Source: Smittia aterrima
Lineage: Eukaryota > Arthropoda > Insecta > Diptera > Chironomidae
Length of the DNA stretch: 64,000 nt
Assembly: GCA_033063855.1 (NCBI GenBank)
Contig: CP093830.1
Span: forward strand, 13,082,854 to 13,146,853
Reading direction: 5' to 3'
In this document: positions 47,201 to 60,000 of the stretch, piece by piece
Layout of the letters: each line of letters opens with the position of its first letter
Position numbering within the stretch: position 1 is the first letter of the stretch
The notes under the pieces: model-generated
What the model was told of the DNA's origin: nothing
Seen by the model: the letters and a program-made list of their open reading frames with translations, nothing else
Databases searched by the model: none
Made by a program: the position numbers and the translations under genes

Positions 47201-50200
47201 TCGGGGTCTGGCAACAGGTATTTGTGTCAAATGTGAACGTACCGACGAGATGTATGTGAATACTAAAAGAAATTTCCTTTCGTACCTTTAAACAAGTTTT
47301 CTTATTTGAATTCACTTCTTGAATGTTTTTGCTTTCTTTCTGTGGACCAGAAAGCGATCAATTCAAAGTACAGAAAATATTTCACACTTCTGAGAAGTTC
47401 TTCTCAATTGCACTTTTCTCTTTTCCTTTTCTTTCTTCGTTTTTTAGTGAAATTAAAATCTTCACTTTGATATTTTTTTGCATAAAATGAATTGCACTTC
47501 GTTGCAAGTTAATATTTGTTAAACTTTTTCGAGTGTTTTCCTTGTTATCAGCAATTTTACGAACGGAAACTTGTCACGTCATCGTTTAAAGATGGCTACA
47601 CCTTGATTTCTTAGCAGTTCTTACGTTGCCCACACGAACGAATTTAAAGAAAGAAAAACGAACCGATCAAATCAACGACTAAACTAAGACTCAAGAGTTT
47701 CTTTCGCTGAGACGATTGCGAAGATATTTTTGAAGTGAAAAAGGTAAACAGCGAGAGAACTTCTCTCTCAACACAAACACAAACGCGTTCGTCGATCTTC
47801 TGATTGTGCAACTTGACTAACTTGCATTAAAGTAAAGTACTTGACTTACCAGGTACAGTTTCTCCATTGAAAGTGATTTGAACGGTGTGAATGCCAGTTT
47901 CGTGAGGTGTGAAGCTTGCGACGAAACGTTGTCCGCCTAAAGCTCTTACTGATGATGTCACTCGACCGCCGTTGACCAGAATTTCAAGATTTCCACTGCC
48001 AGCGCGTGATCCGTCAACTAAAAATCAAGGAGATCGTCAGTTTTGTCGTTTGAACTTTAAAATAATTTCTCTGCTCACTTTCAAACTCAAAAGGTTGTCC
48101 TAGAAAGCCATCGGGTTTGTTACTGACTCTGATGGCTCTCGCACCTTCAATCCCATCATCAATTGGCACAAATTTGGAAGAAGAAGAATATCCGTAATCG
48201 TTTGAGCTTGTTGTCGTCACATATTTCTCGCTACGCTGCTTGTAAGAAGAGTCAGCCAACGCGAACTTATTATATTGAGTGTTGGAATGAGTTTCATTCT
48301 CAACAGCTGATCGATCGTATGATAAGTTTGTGTCGAGTTGCTTATCGGTCAAGTTCGCTAAAGATTCCAATGAATTATTTGAGAACATGTGCTTTGTTTT
48401 GTTTAAGACATCCCAACTGTCACGACGAGATGCTCCGAGTTTTGGAACGATTGATGTGTAATCTACGCCTTCGTTGACATTGCTTTTTAACATCATTGGA
48501 CTCGCTCTTGGAACGGGGCTTGCGTTTTGATTGAGACTTGTCTTGTACGAATGTTGTGTCACTCGATAAGTTTCGGAATTTAATTTCGACGACGATGAAT
48601 TGTTCAATTGCGTTGCTGAGCTATGATAGCGATTAACTGGAGACTCAGATGTTAATCTGATTGGGGATGGAGAAGACGTGAAGTTTCTTGGACTAGTTGC
48701 ACGTCTTGTCTCGTAAGTTGTGTTGACAGTTAAAGGACTTCGAACCACGGGACTTGATCTCATCTAAAATATTTTTTATTAGCAAAAGAAAATTGATTTT
48801 TAATGTGAACTTACATGAATTGGACTTGACATCAAAGTTGGTGAATCGCTTTTCCTTCCATAACTGTTTTCATTTCTGATTTTTGAGACGTAAGATGAAC
48901 TGTAAAGTCCTTCGTCTCTTGACGATGTCAGATTCGTCTTCGAAACATTCTTCCTCGAGTACAAATCGGTTGTGTCGCGGTTTGAGTAGTCAAAAGCTGG
49001 ACTTTGACTTTTGCTGATGTCTTTTCGGAATTCACTTTTAAAAACAGTCGAGTAACCGCCATGCTGCTGCTCATCAACAAGTTTAGGGCTGTAAAGATCG
49101 CGAGCTGGCGATCCAATGCGAGTTGGTGATACCAATCGAGGCGATGAGTAAACTTCTCTGCTGGTTTTGATGTCGTAACGATCCTCGTTGTACGAAGGCG
49201 ATAACTGCGGAGATTGTGATTTGTAAACATTCTGTGGCGAGTAAAGTTCTCGTCTCACACTTGACTCGCGATCGCTTTTCAACTGAGATGAGTTGAAATG
49301 CATTGATGGACTCTCTGAACGATATTTCGCGCTTTCGTGACTTGGGCTGCTTCTGGTTTTACCTGAACGTCCCTTCGTTCCAACTCTCATTATAAATGGC
49401 GAACCCTTGACGTCGTAGCCGTTGAAATAAATGTAAACGCGATGTTTACCGTTTTGTCTTGGCATGAACGTCACTCTGAATTTGTTTTCAACCAATTTTT
49501 CAACAGCACAGACGACAGAATGTTTCTCGCAAACGATATCAACATGAAGTTCTCCTGACACGCCAACGCCACGAGCATCGATCTCAAATGCATGAGCCTT
49601 AAAAGGCATCGCGCCGTCAAGTCCATGCACAGAAACTCCTTTTGGATCGAACACTGAACACGTGAACGGTCCGCCTTGAATGTGATTGCCTTGATAAGTG
49701 ATTGCGATCTCCCAGATTCCTGCTTCGTCTGGTTTAAATATGGCACTGTGTCCTTCGTCGACCTTCTTCAACGGAAGTTTGTGTGATCGTCCCGAAGGCG
49801 AATAAGCTGTCACGAGAATATCTTCAGTTCGTGGAGCTCCTGTTGCGTTAACAAGAACTTCAACGAGACTGCCAATGGCACATGGAGCCATTCCTGGAGG
49901 AGAAACTTGAACGTGTCGAGGCAAAACTCTGAAGAAATGTCCACCAAGTCGATCATCTCCGATCTCAACGATGATCTCGTGCATTCCGTAGATATCAGGA
50001 ATGAAACTTCCTTCTCCGTGTGGATTCAACTTCACGAGCGTTGCGACTCCTTTGTCGTGAGGGGCAACAACGTAAACTTTCATCGTTGAGACATCAACTT
50101 CCTTTGACAAGACATCGACTCGGAAATAAGTTGGTTCAGCAACTCTTCCGCTTGTGCTTTGCAAATGTACAGCGACCATGTCAGTTAACGGTGGCCTTGC

Positions 50201-51925
50201 TGTGATCCACTGAAGATGAGTCGCGTAAGCCATGATTGCAAGATGTTCAACGTCTGGCTGCGTCATATCTTTAGGAGACAGAACTGGTTTGATTCCAAAT
50301 CGATTACCAGCATCCATTGCTTTCTTCATGTTGCTCTCCCACATTTCAGGAGCGCTGCTGATCTTCTCAGGCGCTGGAGCTGCTCCTCCAAGTCCTTTGA
50401 TGATTTCGCAAAATACTTTTCCGTTGTTCCAATCGGTCTGATGATTTCAAAAGATTAAAACAAGAAGTTTAAAATTGAATTAAAATATTTACCGTGAAAT
50501 TCTCAACGCGATGTTTAATTTGACTGTTGACCCAACGCATTGAAGCATTGTAGCCTGGACCATCGGGTTTCATGAAGTAAGACAGATAAGTCATTCCTGA
50601 GAGTTCGTCAAGCCATGGCGAAGCAAGATATTCGGGCTCCAATACTTTCGGCACTCCAAAGTTTCTGTGAGCAATGTTCATTGCATTCTCGCAGTTGCGA
50701 ACAGATTGATTTGGATCAAGAGACTTCCAATTTGGAAAGCAACCTAATGAAAACAAAAAATTCAATAAAAAAAACTTTAGTTGAGACAAGTTTTTATCAG
50801 ACTAACCTGGTTCGCAGTAGTTACACAGAGCGGACAGTAAAATTCCGCTGTTCCAATCTGTTGTGAGATTGGAGACTTTGCATTCAGGCAGAGCTGCTTG
50901 CAACCAAGCGAGCATCAACTTTCTTGGAGGGAATTTACTTCTTCCGATTTGATAACGAACGATGAGCGACCAAATCAATCCCAAGATGAGCTTGAGATTT
51001 CCATTGATGATGTCAACATTCCCGATGTTGACTAACTTAATTCCATCGTCCTCAATAGCTTTTAAAGCTTTCGTCGCATTCTCAAGGTAATGATGCTGAT
51101 TTGCGGGTCGTTTGTTCCATGATGGCTTCAACTTACGTTTTTGCAGCGATTCAACTAAAGCACACAAGTGCGTTCCATCGCAAAAATCGATCGACAAATC
51201 GGAAACCTTCAGAAGCGAGAGTAAATTATTAGATTGATCAATGAGAAAATGCAATTGATTGAAGCTTAGGCGTTTCTCGAGTAGGCTCTCACGCCACTGA
51301 CCTCGCTTCATTGTTTGATTAAGATTTTCAATCTTAACTTTGTCATCTGTCTGTGAGAGATTATCGACAAATCGTGTAAGTTGATTTGAATTACAGTTAA
51401 AAATTTAGATCTGCAATCTAAGATTCCGAATCCTCTTAAATTAAGTCTTCTAATTGAGTCACATCGTTTACAGCTCTTCAAATCTCAAGACACGACACGA
51501 AAAAATATTCCAAGCAAACTTTTTCAATGAAGATTCGTGATGACGATGGAAAAATCATTTTCAGTTGATGAGTTCGTGTAAATTGGGTCGAATCAAAATT
51601 AACATAATTGAACAATGAAGACGGTGTCTGTTAAATTTAATTTTGATGCATGGCGCGAGCTATTATCATTTTTATTATTTGTTTGACGACTCACCTGTAG
51701 GTCAACGTCGCGAAGATGTTCATTCACCCAATTTCTGAAGGTATTCGCTTGAATTTCGACCCACAAGTCTTCGTTGCCACGAATATTCATGCCCTTGGCT
51801 GCAGTTCCTTCTGGCGATCTCGCGACAAGACCAGCTTGCGTGATCTTCTGAATGTCGGTCGTTCCGTCAGCATTGTGCTGCAGCAATCCACTGTGAGTGA
51901 CTCTTGCTCCTCTTGGCAAACTCAT
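38272..51925 (-). CDS. jbug: Filamin-type actin-binding protein, jitterbug orthologue
   Basis: Sixteen coding exons: 51925-51695, 51206-50807, 50743-50493, 50437-48815, 48763-48079, 48017-47850, 44928-44273, 44215-44048, 43991-43800, 43742-43522, 42619-42471, 42409-42149, 42089-41099, 41027-40933, 40871-38469, 38406-38272. All have GT/AG sites; about 2875 aa. Three calponin-homology domains lie at about 55-172, 178-276 and 279-380. Three CH domains instead of two are the hallmark of Drosophila Jitterbug rather than Cheerio. About 23 immunoglobulin-filamin repeats follow, many ending in G-S-P-F. A Ser/Pro-rich linker of about 390 residues (648-1040) separates repeats 3 and 4. It should crosslink actin at the cortex and link it to membrane partners. 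Exon 43991-43800 carries one extra base in a homopolymer (43979-43983), which breaks the frame as given. Confidence 0.93.
43116..43239 (-). CDS. Possible alternative terminal exons of jitterbug
   Basis: Inside the 0.9-kb intron after exon 43742-43522 lie two exon-like pieces: 43239-43184 (acceptor CTGTAG after a long pyrimidine tract) and 43145-43116 (acceptor TTTTTTCAG). Spliced in phase from the upstream exon they read VQPTTIPVDTIDRPTINCK and then DDEDFCTRL followed by a stop. The join between them uses a weak donor GTTTAG, and the stronger nearby GTAAAG would give an immediate stop. The result would be a shortened filamin ending in TRL, a class I PDZ-ligand pattern. This rests on splice consensus alone. 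Confidence 0.25.
44929..47849 (-). other. jbug: Largest jitterbug intron (2.9 kb)
   Basis: An intron between exons 48017-47850 and 44928-44273, splitting a G-S-P motif in phase 1. A 140-codon plus-strand frame at 45269-45691 has no usable ATG start. No nested gene is supported. Confidence 0.85.
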
Positions 51926-52330
51926 TTCGAGTTTTTTTTTCACTTAAATTGTTCAGTTTATTCACTACGCACAGTTTAATTGATCAACATTGCACTGGAG
52001 AAGAGAAAAGACCAAAAATGAAATTCCAATGCAAACACACACATTTCAAAACAAAAATATCGCGCGCGCATTAAGCAATGAGACTCAACCAAACGAGAAC
52101 TCTTTTTCTCGTGCAGCGAAAAGGTAAACACAAATTCCCCACCCACACATCCACACACGGTAAGCGTGAAGAGATGAGAAGCAAAAACAGGTTCGAGTGG
52201 ACTCGTCTTGTTGCGGACTTTTGCTTTCAACCATAATTATGACGCAATTTCAAAGAATCTTTTTTCTTTTTTTGTTTCAACGAAGGGAACCCTTCAAACT
52301 CTGAATTAATTATGAACACCACGAACTTAC

Positions 52331-52350
52331 GAATTCTCAGGAATTCTCAG
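52331..52350. repeat. Tandem 10-bp repeat GAATTCTCAG
   Basis: Two exact head-to-tail copies of a 10-bp unit followed by AATT, upstream of the jitterbug start. Confidence 0.9.
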
Positions 52351-55300
52351 AATTAAAATATTCAAGACACGCCATAAAAAAAGATTGATGATCGCTTGAG
52401 GAATATCTAAACACAACTGACGGAGATGTGAACTGGAAAGCTTTGCCTTCCAGCGATTTACTCGCAATGCAGCATTGAAACGATACTTAAAGCAGCGACT
52501 GGAAATATGCTGGACGTTGGTAGTAAAGAATTTGTTGACGATGAAGTCAGCGCGGTAATTTTAGGAATTCAAGTCTGTGAGCGCACAAAGAGATCGAAAG
52601 ACGCGTGGGGGTGGATGTTGGTGTTGTTTATGTTAAATTACGGTCCATTTAAATAAGAATGGCTTTATTGAGAGAGAAGGAAGTGCTGGCAATCTGAGGG
52701 AACATGACGATTGAGTAGGCACAAGAAGTCACACGATCTAACAGCCCATAATTTTCTGGATTGATGCGGACAACGATTTTCGTTAGAAATTTATTTCTCA
52801 GAACTCGCTTATGTTTCATAACTTCGTCTCGACATGATCATTAACTCCGAGCTTTGTTGTTCGTTCACAATGAACTTGAAGTTAAAACCTGAGTCATGAA
52901 AACGCAGGTAATGGGAAAATTTACACGGGATCGCGATTTGAATTCGGTGACCATTTAAATATGGACATGCAAGTGAAGGTAAAGCTAATTGACATTCGCG
53001 AACCTTTCCGTCGACGAATATTAACAACCAAATATGGGGACGTCAATATTTTTCAGTTGCGCATTTTATTTTGTTTTCGTCGAGAGTCTCTCTCGACAGG
53101 GCAGCGAACATTTTTCGGTTTTGTTTCGAGACATTAAACTTCATGCAATTAATAACAAAAAAGATGAATTAGAAATTCCAATTCGCGGAGAGAGAAATCG
53201 CTCATCAAATGTTGAACTCTTTGTTTAACTTGCGGTAAAATTCCTCGAATAATGAGGTGACACAATAAGCTTTCGTTTTTATGGGGAATTTCCATCTGCA
53301 GTTGCGAGAAATCACCGGAAAATTAAAATCAGCGTATTGTCTCGAAGTGAACTAAATCGATCATAAATATCTTAAATTGAATGAAAAGTCTTTTCGTTTG
53401 ACAAAAGACAATCAAGGTCTTAACGTGTCGCTATGATCGAGAAAGGCTCTTGCTTAATTAATGAAATCGCTGATTGAATAAAGCTTCGATCTATAAAGCA
53501 ATAAAATGATGTTGCACAAGACCGCAATCCGAAAATAAAAAAATTTATTGCTGCCATGGGAAAATTGATGATTGAAACCGAGCGAATCGCGAGGTGAATT
53601 TAATTTGTTTGCTTTTTTACCGCTGCGCTGAGAAATCAACATCAATTTTGTGTTTTCCTATTTTTTCTAATGAAGAAGCGATGATGATATGCTCTCATGC
53701 TTTGCTCTTTGTTGAGAGATTCGCTTAATCGTCGTCATGTGCTAAGCCGCCGCGCGTTGTGTTAAACTCTTCCAGACGGACCGAAAGAGCACGTTCGTTC
53801 GTAAAAGAAAAAGAAGTTGAAAAAATTCCGAAAGAAATTATTTTTTAAAGAGATTGCGTAAGTCGAAGAAATATTTTAGCCCGAAGCAGAGTCACACGTT
53901 GCGTAATGATTATCATCTCATGCTCTTTCCCGGTCCAGAGAGATGAAGAAGACAAAGCGTCATTCGATAAAGTTTTGATGATAATCTTGAGAGAAAGAAG
54001 AAGCTTCCAATATCTCAACAATTAATCTCCGCACACTTCGACGATCTTCTCAAACGCAGAACGTGAAAAAATGGCGAGAAGGTTTCCAGCTTGTGTCACA
54101 CCCAAATCTTTTAACTTGACTTGAATCTTTTTCTTCTTTTTTTCGCGAAATGTAAACTCAACGCCGAAAAATCAACATGGGAAGTGTTAATGTGATTAAG
54201 TGGGTTTGGTTCGAGGGACTTTAAATGAAAAACTAATGAAGTTCGTTGAAATGTCAGCTGATAGTTCGAGTTTGTTTCTATGAAGAAATATCATCGACAA
54301 ACGTTGCCGACAAGTTATTTAATCAACGTTTGATAATCTCTATGCTCCACGAGTCATTGAATGTTGATCGCAGTATTTAGTTGGCGATCAGTGTTACTCT
54401 ATTTTTACGCTCGACGACAACGAACCGTTTCCCATTCATAGATTTTATTCATTTGATTAATCTTGTTTTTCACCGCGCAAATTGTTGCATAACACCAACA
54501 CAAATGTTGATCGTCTCACACACACACTCACACGTCGACGTCAACAAGCAGATTTTTGCAGTTAGCAAAATATCTCATCGCGATGGAATTTCTCATTGCA
54601 CAAACCATTAAAAATGATCTCATGTATGAAGTTTCAAACACTTTTCTCACTTTAATTTCAATTTTCCTGGGAAATTCTTGTTCTAAGCCAACATGTGGCT
54701 GCTTCTTGTAACACTTGTCTCGCGCTGCTGCAAATGTAGGCAGATTTTCAATAATAAATATTTCACAGAAGACGCGAAGCGATTTAACAAAAACACGTCG
54801 CACCTGATCGAGAGCTGAAGACCAATTGAGAGCAAGCACAACACAAACGTGGAAACATTCAAACGAAACCGAGAGCTGATGTTGGTTGAGAGCGAAAAGT
54901 GTTGACTGGAAGCGAAAGAAACATTGAACACTGTGAATGGGAAGAGTTGATGATTACTTGTAGTATTGAAACTAAAAGTTAAATATTTATTTTATCTCGT
55001 AAGACCAGCTGAAATGTTATTTGTGACATCAACGAGAGCAAACACAGAAATTTTATCTTTCCACATTTTTCTTTTATTGATTTCATAGAAATGACAATTC
55101 TAGTTTTCTTAGATATTAATTTTTCTTTCTGGTAGATATCTCATTAATTATTAAATCTCGGCTCAAACTAAAACTATTCATCAATATCAACAAACTTTGC
55201 GATGTCTTTGCTTTTGATAAAACTTTTTACTCGCACAAACAATTCTTAAAATTTTACTTTTAAAGTTATGTATACAACAACTATTTCTCCTTCAAATGAT

Positions 55301-55650
55301 AACGATTCGTCTGTGATTTGTCAGCGACATTAATAATTAAAAAGCCGTTTCAATAAACGCGAAATTTAGGTCAACTCAGCGAAATGTAAATTTGGATTCT
55401 AAAGTTGACATTTCGCCTCCGGGAATCGGAAGGAAATTGTCGACTGTTGTGAAAGGATATCCAAGCTGTTTTACGATTTTTTTTTATTTAAAATTCAAGG
55501 GAATAAAATTTTAATTTCGTTTTGAGAACAACTTTATGGAACTTTTCCTTTTTTTTTGTAAAAGTTTATGACGTTCTCATATTTTCTTCAAATTTGACTT
55601 CTAAATGGCAGTTTCATTTGCATTTCATCTCATACAGAGAAAAACTTTCC

Positions 55651-55670
55651 TAATTATAATTTTATAATTA
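55651..55670. repeat. 20-bp AT palindrome
   Basis: TAATTATAA and its exact reverse complement separated by two T's, in intergenic sequence. Such palindromes arise readily in AT-rich DNA. Confidence 0.8.
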
Positions 55671-56896
55671 AAAAATATTGCAGAAATTAAAAGAGTTTTC
55701 CGAGTTTAGTGAAAATATTTTGGTCCCGGTTGCCTTTTGAGAGCAGCTGAGGATTTTTTTCTTTCTTTCTTTTGAAACATTTTCATGATAAACAAAAAAG
55801 AGGAAATCACTTTATTCAAACCCGTTTCAATGTTTATTCGTGTGGAACAAGATGAAAATATTTCATGTTTCAATTATTTTCAATCTGTCCGCGTCTGTAA
55901 TGTGGAAATTTTTTCTGGCTCAAACAAAGTGGAAGCGTTTTTTTAATTTTATTTTATTTGAATCATTTCTTCATCTCATTTTGCTATCTACGACGTTTTT
56001 GTTTCTTCTTAGTTACTCTTATATTGAATTCAATAGATAAAGTTGTAATGTGAATAAAATTTACAGAAATTTCGTTTAAAACTTTTTCCATCAGAGCGTT
56101 TTTGATTTCGGAGGAGAGGATGGGAAAGGGAAAGCTTAAGATGAATTTGAATACTTTTAACGGAAAGTAATATTTAGATACAATTCAATAAAACTTTTGA
56201 TAACATTTTTAATATTTCGTTGCAATTCTCATTTGTGATCAATGAATAAAAACTTTTCTTTTCCTTTTTTTAGCGAAAAAACTTTGTAAAACATCAAAAA
56301 GATTTGATTTCGTCAGGAAGTGAAAAGAGCTTTGCGCTTAATGAAAGCTTAATCGCAGAACTTTTCCTTTTCTCTTGCTAAACAAGCAACAAACAAACTT
56401 TGGGGATAAAATATTCAGCTTTCTCTCGGGGCGCTTTGGCTTTGCTTTAAAACATTTACAAAACGGGTTTTTATTTTTCTTGTTTCATTTTGGTCCTATA
56501 TTGACCAGATACTGGCTGTGTAATGTCGTCGAAAATGTATCAATCATTTTTCTGATGGCAAATTGTCTCTTGTTATCCTTTTTAAATTCGTTTCATTCGA
56601 ATAATTTCTGTTCGTTCCTTTTATTCTTCTCCTTCATTACATTAAAGACCTGCCCATCAAAATGAAACATTCTCTATCCTTTCAACTGTCACTTAACTCC
56701 ATTTGTTTGCACATATTTCTTTTTCAACACTCGCATTGTGAATTGTTATGTAAAATATCTATCTATGTAGCTTTGAAATTAAATTACGTTTATAATTATT
56801 CAACTCGTCTTTCTGCTACATCTCATCATCATCATCATCCTTTCATGGCAAATAAAACTTCCTTTTTTTAATCATCAACTTCATGGGGTTTATCTG

Positions 56897-56940
56897 GTGT
56901 GTGTGTGTGTGAGAAAGAGAGAGATAGATAGAAAGAATGT
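56897..56940. repeat. GT/GA/GATA microsatellite tract
   Basis: Seven GT units followed by a GA-rich run and GATA units, just beyond the 3' end of the CNG channel coding sequence and probably near its 3' UTR. Confidence 0.85.
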
Positions 56941-57082
56941 AATTTTCATCATTTTTTTTTTGTTTGGCTTATTTACAACTTAAAATGCTAAGGAAACAGA
57001 GCATCTGTTCTACATTTTACGTCATGCAACGTAAGTAAACTAATGCTAAAGGTTTACTGTCCGCTTTGTCTCTATTATTGTG

Positions 57083-60000
57083 TTATATGATACTTTCGCG
57101 GTTCCTTTCAGTATCTTCGGGTTCATTCTCTTGACTTGACTCTGACGCGCCAGATGATGCTCGACAGATTTGCATCTCGATCTCAGCCAAACGATGTTCC
57201 ACCTCCCATTGTTGCTGAGCGAGCTTGGTGTTGAGTGAGAAGTTTTCCGTTTCCACGGTATGAAGACGCTCCCTTAATCTTTTGATTTCACCTTCTAAAG
57301 CTTCGTGAGAGCCTAGGAGCGGCGTGGCACCTGACTCGAGATGGGTCAGAGAGCCAACTAAAAAGAAATTTTCAACTTTAAAGTGGAAACGGAAATTGAA
57401 AAAGTTTTTGCAAGCCCTTCGCGAAAATGTTTATCGAAAGAAGATTGAAAATTACGTTCCTCAAAAAAAAAAGAAAGAAAATTGTGAGGACGACAAAGAA
57501 GATTGAACAAACTTCCGAAAAGCATTAAATCAATCTTTATTCGATGACGTAATTTTAATAAACTTTCTACTTAGATAATCTACTTTCCTCGGGCGATTAA
57601 ATTACCGTTTCGACTTGGTTGCGATTGGGGCCTTGAAGTGTGAGACGTAATCCTGCTACGTGGACGTTCCTCTGAACTGTGTACAGATGGGCTCATAGAT
57701 CCAGGTGAATCATTCATCCGTATTCTCTCCGTATTGCTATCACGACGATGTGACTTTGGACTGTATGGAAGATTTCTAAAGAACGAAATGTTAGATTTAA
57801 ATAATAATTAGGTAACGAGAGATATTGAATACTCACGTCTGTTGCGTAACATAAGACGGAGCAGCAGATGGAAGAGGTTGAGGTGAAATCCACATATCTT
57901 CAACTGTCGTACGATCCTTCGATTCCACAAGACCTGGAGTCGATTGGCAGCGTCCCATAGCAACTTAATTAAATTACAATTCGAGTATTTGATAAAAAAT
58001 CAAAGTTTTATTTTTCATGTTTTCCTTTTTCTTCGTCGTTTTCTTTCGAACAACAAAATTTGTTTACTTAAACAGGGTGAAATGGGTAAGTTTCTCAATT
58101 GTAAGTAAAATAAGACGAAAACAACCAAACACGAAGAAAAGAACACAATCCCTTGAGACATGCGAGAGAAAGTTTGCTTTAAATTTCGAGCATAAATAAA
58201 TTTGTTTTGCGGGAGCAGCCGCCGAAGGGGTGACTTGTTCTGTTTGCTCAAATCAAGCTGAGCATTTAGTTTAAAAATGCCACCCACGCAAATTATCTCA
58301 AGAGATTCTCACAAAGAGAGAGAGAAAGAGAGTAAGAGGTTTTGGAAAAAGATTTTTCCGTGCGGTCACAAAAAGTTTTAATTAGGGAATGCTTCTGTCC
58401 AAGTGCAACAAGCTAAAGGAAAAACAAAAAAGTTTTCGAGCAACATTTAGAGGAGATTCGTTCAGGAATTTTCCATCTACCTTTCTCAAGCGGCGCCTTT
58501 TTGTACTTCTCCAACCGCTTAACCGCAATCGCTTCAAGTCTCACCCGTGCAGCCGGATACTCTTTCAACACGTCCCACATGTCCTTTTTACTCAGCACGA
58601 ATAAATCGCTGTAGCCAACGGAACGAACGCTTGCTGTGCGTCGATTACCTTTCGTATAATTGGAATGGCACAAAAGGAAAACTTTTCATTAAAGAGAGAG
58701 TGATGCCTATGAAAGGAGAATAGTAGAAAGTCTTCGATGGATTGAAAATGACATGCAAAAATGAATTTAAATGGAAAATTGCCAATTGAACTATTACGGA
58801 AATGGAAAAACGAGAGAGAAGAAAACTTGTGGTTGAAGCAAAGTTTCGAGCGCTGGAACTAACTATTGCTCCTAATCTGAGGGGATTTTCAAACTTTATT
58901 TAATAGAAAACAGTTAAAAATTGTTGCATGCTCGTTCGGGGGATAAAGACGAGAGAGAGAGAAAGCAAAAGGTTTCTAAAAAGAGTCCTCAGGATAGTTC
59001 AACTTTGACATTTAAAGCGAATGTATTTTATTACTTTCATAGACTGTTTATTGTTGAGTGCGAAAAAGACGCAAATATTACACAATTAATTAAAACTTTT
59101 GCTGGCAACGAAACATAGAAGTAGCGGTAAATTGTTGAAAAAGGTTGCAAAATAAAACTCGAGATTTACGATGGTCCCAAATTTTAGGTCGAGAGTGAGA
59201 GAGAAAGGTTAAATTTTCCTCGCTTTGTTTTCAGTTGTGGCGAAAGTCGAAGAATCTAAGTCTTCTCCGATGTCAAAAGCAACGGCAGAAATCTTATAAC
59301 TTTCGACAAAGACTTCAAAGCGTTCTCAAATATCACGAAATATAAATTTAGAAAAGCATCATTTCCGACGAGCAAGACAAACAACTGAGATTGAATTCAA
59401 TATTCAAATTTCCTCGAAAGAGAAGAAAACTCTCAAATTTCCGATGGAATTTTCTTTGAGAAAGGGATCGAGAGATGGCAAATTAAAAATAATTAAGGAA
59501 TTGTGAATTCGAATGGAAATAATAAAAAAATTGACGTCGAGGAAATCGTGTTGCTCGAGTGGGCGATTTAAATTGAAGACTTGATTGGATCTTAAGGCGA
59601 GCGACCGGTATTATCGCGTAATCCCATCAGGACAAATTACATTTATGACAATCATTCAGATCGTCTCTTCAATTTTCTCCACCACCCACAATCGAGTCAT
59701 TCGATATCTTCGGCACAAATTGCTTTAGAGAATCCTCCATACGCTTCTTCAAATCGTGCGGAAAATTCTCTGTTAACTTTCGAAGTGAAATGAGAAAAGT
59801 TAGATAAAAAGTGGTAATAATTATCGAGCCAAGCAAAGCGTAACTTTTATAGTTTTGTAGTAAAACTTCAATGTGTGTGGAATCGAATGGAAAATTTCCG
59901 CTCAAAATACGTTTCTACACAAAAAAGGAGAGAAACACGTAGAGAGTTGGGGGAAAAAGTAAATCGAAAGGAGGCTGTCCAACTGAGATTAGTTGAGCTT

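Larger units (their letters stand above)
51926..57082. other. Intergenic stretch between jitterbug and the CNG channel
   Basis: It contains the jitterbug 5' UTR and promoter (a minus-strand TCAGTTG near 52416 could be an initiator) and the CNG channel 3' UTR. The rest is AT-rich sequence with short repeats at 52331-52350, 55651-55670 and 56897-56940. No gene is recognised. Plus-strand frames at 55840-56871 are hydrophobic AT-driven frames without gene context. Confidence 0.5.
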
